A stretch of 64,000 bases of DNA from Jannaschia sp. Os4 (GCF_016820245.1 NZ_JAFCAR010000001.1:124001-188000); one strand, 5' to 3'. Positions 1 to 9,183 are shown, counted from the first letter of the stretch. Notes: generated by a model from the letters alone, not told the origin. Program-made: numbers and translations.

Positions 1-22
1 TAACCAACTGAGCTAAGGCGGC
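1..22 (-). tRNA. tRNA gene, 5' end only, cut by window edge (possibly tRNA-Thr)
   Basis: Read on the minus strand, the first 22 bases give a 7-base acceptor strand (GCCGCCT) followed by TAGCTCAGTTGGTTA. That matches U8, A9, the D-stem and the D-loop of a tRNA. The anticodon lies outside the window, so the isotype cannot be read. The GCCGCC-TTAGCTCAG start resembles alphaproteobacterial tRNA-Thr, which is only a guess from memory. Confidence 0.8.
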
Positions 23-46
23 ACGCGGGGTGGAATTAGCGAAGCG

Positions 47-72
47 GTCCGGCCCATGCAAGGGGGCCGGAC
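47..72 (-). terminator. Hairpin downstream of the GNAT gene
   Basis: GTCCGGCCC (47-55) pairs perfectly with GGGCCGGAC (64-72) around an 8-base loop. It lies just after the leftward acetyltransferase gene and before the tRNA. There is no clear T-tract, so termination is inferred from position and stem strength. Confidence 0.45.
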
Positions 73-85
73 GTCACGGCCCCCG

Positions 86-568
86 TCACAGGGCGAGCCG
101 CCACGTCTGCTCGACGGTGGGCTGGCCGAACGCCTCGACGGGCGCCTCGGAGGTCAGCTCGAACCCCCGCCGCGCATAGAGGCGCCCCGCCGCGCGGTGG
201 CTCTCGTGCGTCCAGAGCACCACCTCGGCGGCCCCGGTCGCGCGGCAATGGTCGATCAGCAGGTCCAGCATCCGGCGGGCGAGCCCGGTGCCGCGCATCG
301 CGGGCTCCACGAGGAACATCCGCAGCTTCGCCGTCCCCGGCACCGGGCGGGTCGTGAAGATGCAGCCCTGCCGCCCGCCCTCGGCATCGACGGCGATCCA
401 CGCCCGCTCGTGTTCGGTCCGGCTCTCCACGAAATCGGCCAGGAGGCGGAGCACGAGCGCCTCGAACCGGATGTCGTAGCCCTCGTAGGCCCAGTAGAGC
501 GCGCCGTGGCGCTGCGCGACCCAGCCCGCGTCGCCGGGCTGCAGGTCCCGGAAGGTGATCTCGTCCAT
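86..568 (-). CDS. GNAT family N-acetyltransferase
   Basis: A 160-residue single-domain GNAT protein expected to move an acetyl group from acetyl-CoA to an amine; the substrate is unknown. The N-terminal stretch PGDAGWVAQRHGALYWAYEGYD and the following FEALV are typical of the GNAT half of MarR/GNAT fusion proteins, here without the MarR domain. The acetyl-CoA loop is the EPAMRGTGLARRML segment (about residues 88-101), and YARRGFE near the C-terminus is the usual closing GNAT strand. A second ATG three codons upstream (577) is possible; neither has a strong ribosome binding site. It is divergent from the small gene at 614. Confidence 0.8.
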   Translation of the reverse strand: MDEITFRDLQPGDAGWVAQRHGALYWAYEGYDIRFEALVLRLLADFVESRTEHERAWIAVDAEGGRQGCIFTTRPVPGTAKLRMFLVEPAMRGTGLARRMLDLLIDHCRATGAAEVVLWTHESHRAAGRLYARRGFELTSEAPVEAFGQPTVEQTWRLAL

Positions 569-613
569 GCACGCCATCTTGCCCGGTGGGGGCGGCGCGT
601 CTAGGGACCGCGC

Positions 614-802
614 ATGGGCATCAACGACGAGAGCGACGCCGAGGCGGGCCTCCAGATCGGACCGACCGATCAGGGCATGGTCCGCATCTACGTCGAGGGC
701 GGCGGCGTGGAGCTGCCGATGGACTTCGAGCCGGAGGAGGCCGAGGAGATCGCGCAGGAGATCCTCGCCGCCGTCGAGATGGCGCGCAAGGCGAGGGGCT
801 AG
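614..802 (+). CDS. Small conserved acidic protein, DUF6324-like
   Basis: A 62-residue soluble protein with no signal peptide or membrane segment. It is acidic, with a central strand-rich half (MVRIYVEGGGVELPMDF) and a helical Glu/Ala-rich C-terminal half. From memory it resembles the DUF6324 family of short Rhodobacteraceae proteins; the function is unknown. Its 3' end overlaps the end of the convergent mmcB gene by four bases. The even codon use and the conserved-looking central motif argue that it is real despite its size. Confidence 0.65.
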   Translation: MGINDESDAEAGLQIGPTDQGMVRIYVEGGGVELPMDFEPEEAEEIAQEILAAVEMARKARG

Positions 803-1272
803 CGCGATCCCAGCATCGGGTCGCGGGTCCAGTGCAGCCGCGTGGCCGCGTTGCGCGCGAACTTGTGCACGAGCTTGCGGCGCCGCGCCGGGGACAGGCC
901 CAAGGGCTCGGGCATCCGCACGACCTCGGCCCCGAAGGCGTCCGCGATGATGAGGCCGGTGTCCGCGGGCAGCAACTCGGTCGGGAAGTCGGTGTCGACC
1001 GCCCAGAAGAACCGGTCGCAATGCCTGAGGTAGCCCTGCCACTTGTGGTCGCCCGCGAAGTCGGCACGGCCGGACTTGCACTCGACCACCCACAGTTCCG
1101 ACTTGGGCCCCAGCGCCATGACGTCCACGCGCAGCCCGCGCTCGGGCACGAACTCCTCGAGGCAGGCCATGTCGTGGTCGCGCAGATGCCGCATCACGCC
1201 CCGCGCGAGCAGCTGGCCCGGCTGGAGCGGCGCGTCGAGCGGCAGCTCGGCGGATGTGATCAGGTCCTTCAT
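799..1272 (-). CDS. mmcB: MmcB family DNA repair protein
   Basis: A 157-residue protein of the MmcB family (PF06319), damage-inducible repair proteins of alphaproteobacteria. The segment LRVDVMALGPKSELWVVECKSG carries the D...ExK layout of a PD-(D/E)XK nuclease fold, followed by DHKWQGYLRHCDRFFWAVD, typical of the family. The start MKDLITSAEL was chosen over an in-frame ATG 15 codons upstream because the longer N-terminus is basic and unlike the family and would run over the LexA-type site at 1286-1300. Expression is probably under LexA control. Confidence 0.85.
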   Translation of the reverse strand: MKDLITSAELPLDAPLQPGQLLARGVMRHLRDHDMACLEEFVPERGLRVDVMALGPKSELWVVECKSGRADFAGDHKWQGYLRHCDRFFWAVDTDFPTELLPADTGLIIADAFGAEVVRMPEPLGLSPARRRKLVHKFARNAATRLHWTRDPMLGSR

Positions 1273-1285
1273 GGGCACCGAACCT

Positions 1286-1300
1286 GAACGAAAGGTGAAT
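1286..1300 (-). promoter_or_regulatory. Candidate LexA (SOS) box upstream of mmcB
   Basis: The plus strand reads GAACGAAAGGTGAAT, that is GAAC-N7-GAAT, one base off the alphaproteobacterial LexA site GAAC-N7-GAAC (GTTC-N7-GTTC). It lies 13 bases before the mmcB ATG, a plausible operator position. MmcB is known as an SOS gene in Caulobacter, so site and gene agree. Binding is inferred. Confidence 0.6.
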
Positions 1301-1536
1301 CGACGTCCAGCCGCCACCTCCCTCCCTTGTCGGCGGAGGCCCGCCCGCCTAGTTCGGGGCTTGGCGGATTTCTGTGCTTCTCGTCATCCATGGGCAGAAT
1401 ATCCGGTGGCCTTAAGCAACCGAACGATGGCTGGCTCTGGTCGGATCGTGGTCCGGCTACCTGGCTGTCACCTGATTAGTCAGGTCCTCGGGATTGCTTG
1501 CCCGACGGTCGCCACGGTTTCCGCCAACCAAGCGAC

Positions 1537-1563
1537 AAACGCCGCCCCACCGGGGCGGCGTTT
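1537..1563 (-). terminator. Terminator hairpin after truB
   Basis: AAACGCCGCCCC (1537-1548) and GGGGCGGCGTTT (1552-1563) form a perfect 12-base-pair stem with a 3-base loop, ending in TTT on both strands. It lies 48 bases past the truB stop codon on the leftward strand. Confidence 0.7.
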
Positions 1564-1611
1564 GCGCGTCGGCCCCATCGCGCGGCGCGGCGGGCGCCAC
1601 GATCGCGCCCC

Positions 1612-2496
1612 TTACCGCACGAACACCTTCGTCGGCTGCACCATCCCCCCGAGATACCGTCCCACGGCCACCGCCCGCCCGTCGAGCGACGCCCACACCG
1701 TCTCTCCGGGCGACGCGCCCGTCAGCGCCTCCGCCGGGTTCCCGTGCGAGAGCCGCGCGGCGGCGACCGCATCCACCCTCACCTCGGCCAGCCCACCCAG
1801 CCCCGCCTCCAAGGGCAGCAGCCGGTCCGACACGTCCCCCTCCAGCGCCTCCAGGCCGACGCCGTCCTCCGCCCGGAACGGCCCCGACCATTCCCGCCGC
1901 AGCCATGCGACGTGCCCGAGGCAGCCCAAGGCCCGCCCGAGGTCGCGCGCGACGGAGCGGACGTAGCCGCCCTTGCCGCACTCGAAGACGAACTCCGCCC
2001 CGTCGTCGTCGAACGCCGTCAGGTCCAGCCGGTCCACCCTCAGCGGGCGCGGCGCCAGTTCGGGCCGCTCGCCCGCGCGGGCGAGGTCGTAGGCCCGCGC
2101 CCCGTCCACCTTCACCGCCGAGACGAAGGGCGGCACCTGCGCGATCTCGCCCCGGAATGCGGGCAACGCGGCCTCGACCGCGTCCCGCGTCGGCCGCGCG
2201 TCCGAGGTCTCCACCACCTCGCCCGCCGCGTCGTCGGTGTGCGTCTCCGCCCCCCACGCCACGCGGAAGCGGTAGCCCTTGGGCGCGTCGGTCACGAAGG
2301 GCACCGTCTTGGTCGCCTCGCCGAAGGCCACGGCCAGCACGCCCGTCGCGTCGGGGTCGAGCGTGCCCGCGTGCCCCGCCTTGCGCGCGTCCAAGCTGCG
2401 CCGCGCGCGGCCCACCACCGGGGTCGAGCCGATGCCCGCGGGCTTGTCGATCACGAGCCAGCCGTGGACGTCGCGTCCCTTCCTGCGCCGCCCCAT
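1612..2496 (-). CDS. truB: tRNA pseudouridine(55) synthase TruB
   Basis: TruB converts U55 in the T-loop of tRNAs to pseudouridine. The 294-residue protein opens with [14 protein letters not shown] and carries the catalytic motif [14 protein letters not shown] with nucleophile Asp47, followed by the K-Y-R stretch ([10 protein letters not shown]) of the active site. Length is normal for the family. It is the last gene of a leftward operon, 4 bases after the phosphodiester glycosidase gene, which in turn overlaps rbfA. The rbfA/truB pairing is common in bacteria. Confidence 0.95.
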   Translation of the reverse strand: MGRRRKGRDVHGWLVIDKPAGIGSTPVVGRARRSLDARKAGHAGTLDPDATGVLAVAFGEATKTVPFVTDAPKGYRFRVAWGAETHTDDAAGEVVETSDARPTRDAVEAALPAFRGEIAQVPPFVSAVKVDGARAYDLARAGERPELAPRPLRVDRLDLTAFDDDGAEFVFECGKGGYVRSVARDLGRALGCLGHVAWLRREWSGPFRAEDGVGLEALEGDVSDRLLPLEAGLGGLAEVRVDAVAAARLSHGNPAEALTGASPGETVWASLDGRAVAVGRYLGGMVQPTKVFVR

Positions 2497-2500
2497 CGGA

Positions 2501-3208
2501 TCAGCGCGGGCTCACGGCGACGATCGGCCCCATGCGTCGTCCGGGATCGTCCCGCCCGATCCCCGGCGCGAAGAGGCGCGACACCCGCCCGTCGAAGTAG
2601 AGCGCGTCGCGGACGCCCAGTTCGTCGCGGAAGAGCGTCGCCATCTCGTGGAAGGTCACCGGCCGGTCCGAGATCGCGAAATGCGCGAGGCCCCCGTCCG
2701 GCGACACGCCGACCCCGTTGCGCAGGTTGGTGAAGGTGCTGTCGGCGATGAAGCGCGGATGCACCGCCCCGTCGATCAGCAGCATCGGCCCCGACTGCGT
2801 GGCATCGCGGCAGGCGGGGGGATCGGCGGCGTAGGCCCGGCTCTCGATCACGCGCGCGGCGTCGTCGCCGATGCAGAACACCCCGTTGGGCAGCATCCCG
2901 AAGTTGCCCGGCCCGTGCGAGGTGACGATGCGCGCCGCCTCGGCCCCGTCCTCGACATAGAGGCCCACGGGCCGCCGGTCGGGATGGTACATGCCCGCGT
3001 TCATCGCGAAGAGCGTGTCCCCCGGCAGCGCGGCGAACTCGCCCAGCACCGCGCCCGCCGCGTCGCGCAGGTGCAGGTCGATGCGATGCTCCGACAGGTC
3101 GGCGCTGCAGACGGTGAAGGGCTTGCCGCGATGCTCGACGCCCCGGCACGCCTCCTCGGCCGCCGCGGGGGCGCCCAAGAAGGCCAAGAGCGCGAGCAGG
3201 CGGATCAC
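2501..3208 (-). CDS. Phosphodiester glycosidase family protein, exported
   Basis: A 235-residue protein starting with GTG whose first bases overlap the rbfA stop codon (GTGA), so translation is probably coupled. The N-terminus [20 protein letters not shown] is a Sec signal peptide with cleavage near AAA-EE. The body has the [19 protein letters not shown] and GVFCIG stretches and the late [11 protein letters not shown] segment that mark the NAGPA/phosphodiester glycosidase fold (DUF2233). Such proteins act on sugar-phosphodiester or polysaccharide substrates outside the cytoplasm; the substrate here is unknown. Its place between rbfA and truB is seen in other Rhodobacteraceae and has no obvious functional logic. 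Confidence 0.85.
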   Translation of the reverse strand: MIRLLALLAFLGAPAAAEEACRGVEHRGKPFTVCSADLSEHRIDLHLRDAAGAVLGEFAALPGDTLFAMNAGMYHPDRRPVGLYVEDGAEAARIVTSHGPGNFGMLPNGVFCIGDDAARVIESRAYAADPPACRDATQSGPMLLIDGAVHPRFIADSTFTNLRNGVGVSPDGGLAHFAISDRPVTFHEMATLFRDELGVRDALYFDGRVSRLFAPGIGRDDPGRRMGPIVAVSPR

Positions 3209-3606
3209 TCCTCCGGCTCCGCCGTGTCCCGCGCCACCTCCTCCGAGGCGAAGAGCCGCCGCGCGTCGTCCATCCGGTCGAAGGTCTCGTCGATGCGGAA
3301 GCGCAGGTCGGGCGTGTACTTGGTGGTCATCTCGCGGCCCACCGCGCGGCGCAGTTCGCCCCGGTTGCGGGCCAGCGCGGCGATGGCCTCGTCCCGCTTG
3401 CCGCCGCCCAAGGGCATGACCCACGCCGTCGCCACCTTGAGGTCGGGCGACACCGTCACCTCGCCCACGGTGATCGACATCGCGTTCAGTTCGGGGTCGT
3501 GGACCTCGCCGCGGGCTAGCACCTCCGACAGCGTCCGGCGCAGCAGCTCGCCCACGCGGAGCTGCCGCTGCGACGGTCCCCCGCCGGTGTCGAAGCGCTT
3601 GGCCAT
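3205..3606 (-). CDS. rbfA: 30S ribosome-binding factor RbfA
   Basis: RbfA binds the 5' region of 16S rRNA and helps late 30S maturation and cold adaptation. The 133-residue protein has the single KH-like domain: [19 protein letters not shown], then the [20 protein letters not shown] strand-helix core, and the C-terminal [20 protein letters not shown] segment typical of RbfA. The acidic tail ends in AEPEE. It is the first gene of the leftward rbfA-glycosidase-truB operon and is divergent from dapB, so promoters for both must lie in 3607-3717. Confidence 0.93.
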   Translation of the reverse strand: MAKRFDTGGGPSQRQLRVGELLRRTLSEVLARGEVHDPELNAMSITVGEVTVSPDLKVATAWVMPLGGGKRDEAIAALARNRGELRRAVGREMTTKYTPDLRFRIDETFDRMDDARRLFASEEVARDTAEPEE

Positions 3607-3717
3607 GTGCCGTCCTTCCGTGCCCGAGCGCCGCCACCTAGGCGCGCCCGCCCCCCGCCGCAACCGTTGCACGCCCCGCGCCCCCGGTCCAAGGACGCCG
3701 TGAGTGGAGGATGGCCG

Positions 3718-4521
3718 ATGACGAACGTGGTGATCGCGGGGGCCTCGGGCCGCATGGGGCAGGTGCTGGCGCGGCTGGTGCGCGAGGCGGACGACCTGAC
3801 GCTGCTCGGCGGCACCGACGCGCCGGGCGGTGACTGGATCGGCCGCGACCTCGGCGAGGCGATGGGCGCGGGGACGTGGGGCGTGCCGGTGACGGACGAC
3901 CCCATCGAGCTGGTGAAGGACGCGCAGGCCGTCATCGACTTCACCGCCCCCGCCGCAACCGTGGCGCTGTCGGAGATCTGCGCGCAGGCGCGCTGCACCC
4001 ACGTCGTCGGCACCACGGGGCTTGCCCCGGAGGACATCGGGGCCCTCGACCGCGCCGCGCGCCATGCCGTCGTGGTGCGGGCCGGGAACATGAGCCTCGG
4101 GGTCAACCTGCTGACGCAGCTCGTCGCGCAGGTCGCCCGCGCCTTGGGCGAGGAGTACGACGTCGAGGTCGTCGAGGCGCACCACCGCCACAAGGTCGAT
4201 GCCCCCTCGGGCACGGCGCTGATGCTGGGCGAGGCGGCGGCGGAGGGGCGGGGCGTCATGCTCGCGGACGTGGCCGACCGGGGCCGCGACGGGATCACGG
4301 GAGCGCGCGCGAAGGGCGCGATCGGCTTCCACGCGATCCGCGGCGGCGACGTGGTGGGCGACCACGAGGTGATCTTCGCGGGCGACGGCGAGCGGGTCGT
4401 CGTGGGTCACAAGGCGTCCGACCGGACGGTCTTCGCGCGCGGCGCGCTCCGGGCGGCACGGTGGGGGCAGGACCAAGCGCCCGGGCACTACGACATGATC
4501 GACGTGCTGGGGCTGCGGTAG
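3718..4521 (+). CDS. dapB: 4-hydroxy-tetrahydrodipicolinate reductase
   Basis: DapB reduces hydroxy-tetrahydrodipicolinate with NAD(P)H in the lysine/meso-diaminopimelate pathway. The 267-residue protein has the N-terminal dinucleotide-binding motif GASGRMG (residues 8-14), the TAPAATVAL segment, and the signature [16 protein letters not shown] (about 154-168) with the catalytic His and Lys. The ATG at 3718 is preceded by GGAGG with 7-base spacing, which fixes this start over upstream options. Two hairpins follow the stop codon. Confidence 0.95.
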   Translation: MTNVVIAGASGRMGQVLARLVREADDLTLLGGTDAPGGDWIGRDLGEAMGAGTWGVPVTDDPIELVKDAQAVIDFTAPAATVALSEICAQARCTHVVGTTGLAPEDIGALDRAARHAVVVRAGNMSLGVNLLTQLVAQVARALGEEYDVEVVEAHHRHKVDAPSGTALMLGEAAAEGRGVMLADVADRGRDGITGARAKGAIGFHAIRGGDVVGDHEVIFAGDGERVVVGHKASDRTVFARGALRAARWGQDQAPGHYDMIDVLGLR

Positions 4522-4522
4522 C

Positions 4523-4566
4523 CAAATCCCTCCGAAGGGATTTGCGAGTTCCGTCGAAGGAACTCG
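4523..4566. terminator. Two adjacent hairpins between convergent dapB and DUF1674 genes
   Basis: CAAATCCCT/AGGGATTTG (4523-4531 with 4536-4544) is followed directly by CGAGTTCC/GGAACTCG (4545-4552 with 4559-4566). Both stems are perfect. They fill the gap between two convergent genes and probably stop transcription in both directions. Confidence 0.6.
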
Positions 4567-4571
4567 GCCCC

Positions 4572-4874
4572 TCAGAAGTCGATCGCCAGCCCCTTCAGCT
4601 CCCAGTCGCCGTAGCGGACCGGCTCCGGCCCGTCGCGCCCGCCCAGCTCCACGGGCATCGCGCGGGCCGCCTCGGCGGCCTTGCGCGCCTCCGCCTCCTC
4701 CAGCGCGCGGCGCGCCACCTCGGGCAGCGCGGCGCGGCGCGCGGCCTCCGCCTCGGGCGACAGCGGCTCGACCGGCGCGGCCAGGCGCGGCGCCGTGGGG
4801 CAGCCGGGATCCTGCGCGCTCTGGGGCAGGTCGCTGGGATCGACCATCATGCGGTCCGGGACGGCTTCGGCCAT
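4572..4874 (-). CDS. DUF1674 protein, succinate dehydrogenase assembly factor 4 homologue
   Basis: A 100-residue protein ending in [19 protein letters not shown], the highly conserved C-terminus of DUF1674/SDHAF4. In eukaryotes SDHAF4 binds flavinylated SdhA and helps it join SdhB; bacterial homologues are presumed to do the same. The N-terminal 60 residues are variable and Ala/Glu-rich. AGGAGG lies 5 bases before the second of two adjacent ATGs, so 4874 was chosen over 4877. The gene is divergent from rsmB; sdh genes are not in the window. Confidence 0.85.
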   Translation of the reverse strand: MAEAVPDRMMVDPSDLPQSAQDPGCPTAPRLAAPVEPLSPEAEAARRAALPEVARRALEEAEARKAAEAARAMPVELGGRDGPEPVRYGDWELKGLAIDF

Positions 4875-4920
4875 CATCGCCTCCTCGACGGGGTCACGTA
4901 ACGGATATACGGGCCGCCCC

Positions 4921-6171
4921 ATGTCCGTTCCATCCCCCGCCGCCTCGAACGCGCGTGCCGCCGCCGTGCGCCTGATCGTCGCCGTCACCCGCGACCGCCG
5001 CATGCTGGAGGAGGGGGAGAGCGGCCTGACCGGCGCGGACGCCGCCCGCGCGCTGCGCCTAGCCGCGCTCACGCTGCGCCACCTCTCCCGCGCCGATGCG
5101 CTGCTGCTGCCGCTCTTGGGCCGCAAGCCCAAGGCCGATGCGATGGCGATGCTGCGGCTGGGCACCGTCGAGATGCTGGAGGCGGGCGCCCCGCCGCACG
5201 GCGTGGTGGGCGACCTCGTGGCCGTCGCCAAGTCGCGCCGCGCCACGGCTGGCGTCGCGGGGCTGGTCAACGCGATCCTGCGCAAGGTGGCCGACCGGGG
5301 CGAGGACTGGGCCGCCCTGCCGCCGCCGGCCCTGCCCGGCTGGATGCGCGCGCGCATCGCCAAGGGGTTCGGGCAGGACCGCCTGCTGGCCATCGAGGCC
5401 GCGCACCTGATCCCGGCACCGACCGACCTGACGCCGCGCGACCCGGCGCTGGAGGTCGAGGGCACGACGCGCCTGCCGACCGGCTCGCTGCGGATGGAGG
5501 GCGGGCAGGTCACCGCCCTGCCCGGCTGGGACGAAGGGAATTTGTGGGTCCAGGACGCCGCCGCCGCCGTGCCCGCGCGGCTCTTGGGCAACGTGGCGGG
5601 GCTGCGCGTGCTGGACCTCTGCGCCGCGCCGGGCGGCAAGACGATGCAGCTGGCCGCCGCGGGCGCCCGCGTCACCGCCGTGGACGCCTCGGAGGGCCGA
5701 TCCCGCCGCCTGCGCGACAACCTGCGCCGCACCGGGCTTGAGGCCGAGGTCGTCGTCGCCGACGCGCTGGACTGGGAAGCGGAGCCCTTCGACGCCGTCC
5801 TCCTCGACGCGCCCTGCTCGGCCACCGGCACGATCCGCCGCCACCCGGACCTGCCGCTCATCCGCCGCCCGCAGGAGGTGGAGCGCCTGACCGAGCTGCA
5901 ATACCGCCTGCTCGACCGCGCGCTCGACCTCGCGAAGCCCGGCGCGCCGGTGGTGTTCTGCACCTGCTCGCTCCTGCCCGCCGAGGGGGAGCTTCAGGTC
6001 GCCGCCGCGCTCAAGCGGCATCCGGGGCTGGCGGCCGACCCGCTCGACGCGGGGGCGCTCGGCCTGCCCCCCGAGGCCGCCGTCGAGACCGGCCTGCGCA
6101 CCACGCCGGAGATGTGGGCCGAGCGCGGCGGGATGGACGGGTTCTACATGGCGCGGCTGCGGCGGGGCTGA
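4921..6171 (+). CDS. rsmB: RsmB/NOP family 16S rRNA (cytosine-C5) methyltransferase
   Basis: Predicted to methylate C967 of 16S rRNA using S-adenosylmethionine. The 416-residue protein has the N-terminal NusB-like RNA-binding helical domain (residues 1-130, including [15 protein letters not shown]) and a C-terminal methyltransferase domain. That domain carries [11 protein letters not shown] for SAM binding, [15 protein letters not shown] with one conserved Cys, and [12 protein letters not shown] with the second, catalytic Cys. Length fits RsmB. The next gene rightward is purH after a 300-base gap. Confidence 0.92.
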   Translation: MSVPSPAASNARAAAVRLIVAVTRDRRMLEEGESGLTGADAARALRLAALTLRHLSRADALLLPLLGRKPKADAMAMLRLGTVEMLEAGAPPHGVVGDLVAVAKSRRATAGVAGLVNAILRKVADRGEDWAALPPPALPGWMRARIAKGFGQDRLLAIEAAHLIPAPTDLTPRDPALEVEGTTRLPTGSLRMEGGQVTALPGWDEGNLWVQDAAAAVPARLLGNVAGLRVLDLCAAPGGKTMQLAAAGARVTAVDASEGRSRRLRDNLRRTGLEAEVVVADALDWEAEPFDAVLLDAPCSATGTIRRHPDLPLIRRPQEVERLTELQYRLLDRALDLAKPGAPVVFCTCSLLPAEGELQVAAALKRHPGLAADPLDAGALGLPPEAAVETGLRTTPEMWAERGGMDGFYMARLRRG

Positions 6172-6179
6172 GCGCCCTC

Positions 6180-6208
6180 GTCATCCCCGGGCGAAGACCC
6201 GGGGACCT
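6180..6208. repeat. REP-like extragenic palindrome, copy 1
   Basis: GTCATCCCCGGGCGAAGACCCGGGGACCT: stem TCCCCGGG (6184-6191) with CCCGGGGA (6198-6205). The same layout GTCATCC(C/T)CGGGC..CCCG(G/A)GGACC recurs at 21812-21839. Palindromes of this kind are scattered between genes in Rhodobacteraceae. Confidence 0.6.
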
Positions 6209-6331
6209 TCGGGGAGTACTACGAACGACGCGAGCGCATCGCAGGGCCGTGGCGCGGCGATCTTCCCCCTCCGCGAAGCGCTTTTTCCCTCACCCCCGCA
6301 CGACGTCCCGGCGGAGCGCCGTCGGAACGGG

Positions 6332-6360
6332 ATCGCCGGGCCGGGGGACGGCCCGGCGAT
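6332..6360. terminator. Strong hairpin between rsmB and purH
   Basis: ATCGCCGGGCC (6332-6342) pairs perfectly with GGCCCGGCGAT (6350-6360) over a 7-base loop. It could end rsmB transcripts or act in the purH leader; no T-tract follows. Confidence 0.4.
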
Positions 6361-6473
6361 GCGCGGCTCGCTGGCGCTCGCGTACCGCGCAGGCGCTCCG
6401 CTCGACCCGTCCCCCGGCGGAATCCCCCCGCCGCCTCTGGCCCTCCCCGCCCCGCCACGCTACCCGCGCGCCC

Positions 6474-8042
6474 ATGACGAACGTGACCCTCCGCCGCGCA
6501 ATCCTTTCCGTCTCCGACAAGACCGGCCTCGCCGATCTGGGCCGCGCCCTCGCGGACCGTGGCGTCGAGCTGATCTCCACCGGCGGCACCGCCAAGGCCC
6601 TGCGCGACGCCGGCCTGACCGTCCGCGACGTGGCCGAGGTAACCGGCCACCCGGAGATCATGGACGGACGGGTCAAGACGCTGCACCCCCGCATCCACGG
6701 CGGGCTGCTGGGCCGGGACCAGGACGCGGACGTGATGGCGGAGCACGGCATCCCCGCCATCGACCTCGCCGTGGTAAACCTCTACCCGTTCGAGGCCACC
6801 GTCGCGCGCGGCGCGGACCACGCCGAGACGGTCGAGAACATCGACATCGGCGGCCCCGCCATGGTCCGCGCGGCGGCCAAGAACCACGCCCGCGTGGCGC
6901 TGGTCACGGACCCCGAGGACTACGACGCCCTGCTGGCCGAGCTGGAGGCCCATGACGGCGCCACCACCCTGCCCTTCCGCACCCGGCTGGCGGCCACCGC
7001 CTACGGGCGCACCGCGCAATACGACGCCGCCGTGGCCGCGTGGATGTCGCGCGAGGACGATGCGCCGCGCCGCGTCTCCGCTGCCGCGACGCTGCGCCAG
7101 CCGCTCCGCTACGGCGAGAACCCGCACCAGCGCGCGGCCTTCTACGCCGACGGCTCGGACCGCGCGGGCGTGGCGACGGCCACGCAGGTGCAGGGCAAGA
7201 ACCTCAGCTACAACAACATCAACGACACGGATGCGGCGATCGAGCTGGCCGCCGACCTGCCCCGCGACCGGGCGGGCGTGGTGATCGTCAAGCATGCCAA
7301 CCCCTGCGGCGTGGCCGTGGCGAACGACCTGCCTGCCGCCTACCGCGCCGCCTACGACTGCGACAGGACCTCGGCCTTCGGCGGCATCGTCGCCGTCAAC
7401 CGCACCCTCGACCGCGCCACGGCCGAGGCCATCGCCGAGATCTTCACCGAGGTCGTCGTGGCGCCGGACGTGGACGAGGACGCGGCCGCCGTCTTCGCGG
7501 CCAAGAAGAACCTCCGCCTGCTGACCACGGGCGCCCTGCCCGACCCCACCGCGCCGCGCCGCATGATGAAGCAGGTGGCGGGCGGCTGGCTGGTGCAGGA
7601 TCACGACGTGGGCCGCATCACGGCGGCGGACCTGAAGGTCGTCACCAAGCGCGCGCCCGACTCGATGCAGATGGCCGACCTCCTCTTCGCGTGGACGGTG
7701 GCGCGGCACGTGAAGTCCAACGCCATCGTCTACGCCAAGGACGGCGCCACCGTGGGCATCGGCGCGGGCCAGATGAGCCGCCTCGACAGCTCCCGCATCG
7801 CAGCCCGCAAAGCGCAGGACGTGGCCGAGGCGACGGGCCTGCCCCAGTCGGCGGCCGTGGGCTCCGTCGTCGCCTCCGACGCCTTCTTCCCCTTCGCCGA
7901 CGGACTGCTCGCGGCGGCCGAGGCTGGGGCCACGGCGGTCATCCAGCCTGGCGGGTCCATGCGCGACGACGAGGTGATCGCCGCCGCCGACGAGGCGGGT
8001 CTGGCGATGGTGTTCACCGGCATGCGCCACTTCCGCCACTGA
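6474..8042 (+). CDS. purH: Bifunctional AICAR transformylase/IMP cyclohydrolase
   Basis: PurH performs the last two steps of IMP synthesis: formylation of AICAR with 10-formyl-THF, then ring closure. The 522-residue protein has the N-terminal MGS-like cyclohydrolase domain ([44 protein letters not shown]) and the C-terminal transformylase domain ([26 protein letters not shown] with the catalytic Lys-His, and [10 protein letters not shown]). Length is normal. lspA begins one base after its stop, so the two are probably cotranscribed. Confidence 0.96.
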   Translation: MTNVTLRRAILSVSDKTGLADLGRALADRGVELISTGGTAKALRDAGLTVRDVAEVTGHPEIMDGRVKTLHPRIHGGLLGRDQDADVMAEHGIPAIDLAVVNLYPFEATVARGADHAETVENIDIGGPAMVRAAAKNHARVALVTDPEDYDALLAELEAHDGATTLPFRTRLAATAYGRTAQYDAAVAAWMSREDDAPRRVSAAATLRQPLRYGENPHQRAAFYADGSDRAGVATATQVQGKNLSYNNINDTDAAIELAADLPRDRAGVVIVKHANPCGVAVANDLPAAYRAAYDCDRTSAFGGIVAVNRTLDRATAEAIAEIFTEVVVAPDVDEDAAAVFAAKKNLRLLTTGALPDPTAPRRMMKQVAGGWLVQDHDVGRITAADLKVVTKRAPDSMQMADLLFAWTVARHVKSNAIVYAKDGATVGIGAGQMSRLDSSRIAARKAQDVAEATGLPQSAAVGSVVASDAFFPFADGLLAAAEAGATAVIQPGGSMRDDEVIAAADEAGLAMVFTGMRHFRH

Positions 8043-8043
8043 C

Positions 8044-8505
8044 ATGGCGCGCCTCTGGATCGCAGCCGCGGCGGCCTTTGCCCTCGACCAGCTCTCAAAG
8101 CTGGTCGTCGTGCACGGCCTGAACCTCGACCGCGTCAAGGAGATCGAGGTCTTCCCGCCCTACCTCGTGTTCATGATGGGCTGGAACACCGGGATCAACT
8201 TCGGCCTCGGCGCGGGCGGGCCGGAGGTGATGCGCTGGGTGCTGACCGGCCTCGCCGTCGTCATCTCCCTCGCGCTGATCGTCTGGGCGCGCAGGCTGCC
8301 CCCTCTGGCGCAGGTCTCGGCCGGCCTCGTGGTGGGCGGCGCGCTCGCGAACGCGCTCGACCGGGTGATCTACGGCGCGGTGGCCGACTTCCTCAACATG
8401 TCCTGTTGCGGGATCGACAACCCCTTCGCCTTCAATCTCGCGGACGTCTTCATCTTCGCCGGTGCCTTCGGTCTGATCCTCTGGGGCGAGCGCAAGACGG
8501 CGTGA
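8044..8505 (+). CDS. lspA: Lipoprotein signal peptidase (signal peptidase II)
   Basis: LspA is an inner-membrane aspartyl protease that removes the signal peptide from diacylglyceryl-modified prolipoproteins. The 153-residue protein has four hydrophobic segments and the two catalytic aspartates in VADFL (Asp115) and NLADVF (Asp134). The N-D-R motif (NALDRVIYG) before the first is also conserved. Substrates in this window include the DUF3035 lipoprotein directly downstream. lgt, which acts one step earlier, is at 43895. Confidence 0.94.
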   Translation: MARLWIAAAAAFALDQLSKLVVVHGLNLDRVKEIEVFPPYLVFMMGWNTGINFGLGAGGPEVMRWVLTGLAVVISLALIVWARRLPPLAQVSAGLVVGGALANALDRVIYGAVADFLNMSCCGIDNPFAFNLADVFIFAGAFGLILWGERKTA

Positions 8506-8567
8506 CCTCCGCCGCGACAGGCGCTAGACACGCCGCCAAGAGGCCCGTAGCGGCCCGGAGGGACGAC

Positions 8568-9071
8568 ATGCACATCCGCATCTGCGCCGCCATCCTGCTC
8601 ACCGTGCTCGCCGCCTGCAGCGACGCCGATCCGCGCCTGATGAACGTCGGCACGTCCAGCCGCGCGCCCGACGAGTTCTCGATCCTGCCCACCAAGCCGC
8701 TCGAGGCGCCCGACGACTTCTCGGCGCTGCCGCCGCCCACGCCCGGCGGCAGCAACCGCACCGACCCGCAGCCGGAGGCCGAGGCCATCCTCGCGCTGGG
8801 CGGCAACCCCGACGCGGGCGCGGGCGGCGGCGCGCTGGTCGCGGCGGCCTCGCGCTTCGGCGTCTCGCCCAACATCCGCGCGACGCTCGCGGCCGAGGAC
8901 CTCGATTTCCGCCGCAAGAACGACGGGCGCCTTCTGGAGCGGATCTTCGACGTCAACGTCTACTTCCGCGCCTACGCGCCGCTTGCCCTCGACCAGGAGG
9001 CGGAGCTCGCGCGCCTGCGCCGCCTCGGGGTGCGGACCGTGGCCGCCCCGCCGGGACCGGGGTTCCAGTAG
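8568..9071 (+). CDS. DUF3035 family lipoprotein
   Basis: A 167-residue predicted lipoprotein. The signal peptide MHIRICAAILLTVLAAC ends in a lipobox with Cys at residue 17. The mature part has the family stretch RAPDEFSILPTKPLEAPDDFSALPPPTPG and a late helix (DLDFRRKNDGRLLERIFDVNVYFRAYAPLALD) typical of DUF3035. The function is unknown. The position between lspA and a pair of M16 peptidases is the usual one in Rhodobacteraceae and suggests a role in envelope maintenance. GGAGGGAC precedes the start. Confidence 0.85.
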   Translation: MHIRICAAILLTVLAACSDADPRLMNVGTSSRAPDEFSILPTKPLEAPDDFSALPPPTPGGSNRTDPQPEAEAILALGGNPDAGAGGGALVAAASRFGVSPNIRATLAAEDLDFRRKNDGRLLERIFDVNVYFRAYAPLALDQEAELARLRRLGVRTVAAPPGPGFQ

Positions 9072-9183
9072 GCCGACGCCCCCTGACATTCGCGTGAGCG
9101 CCCCACCCTCCCCCGGTTTGAAATGCGGGCGGATGCGTCCACATCCCCCCAAAGGCCCGCGACGGGCCGAACGGAGGGACACC

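Larger units (their letters stand above)
1273..1611. other. Intergenic region between mmcB and truB, no gene seen
   Basis: About 340 bases without a convincing reading frame. It holds the LexA-type site near mmcB, a short perfect inverted repeat ACCTGA-TTAG-TCAGGT at 1470-1485, and the truB terminator hairpin at 1537-1563. In many relatives rpsO follows truB closely; no rpsO is present here. Confidence 0.6.
6172..6473. other. Intergenic region between rsmB and purH with two palindromes
   Basis: About 300 bases with no credible gene. It holds a REP-like palindrome at 6180-6208 and a strong hairpin at 6332-6360. Many relatives carry a heparinase II/III gene between rsmB and purH; no trace of one is visible. 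Confidence 0.55.

Noticed and set aside
1279-1290. Closer pair of GAAC words (GAACCTGAAC) near mmcB as the LexA site
   Set aside because: The spacing is 2 bases, not 7; the GAAC-N7-GAAT arrangement beginning at the second GAAC fits the known site better.
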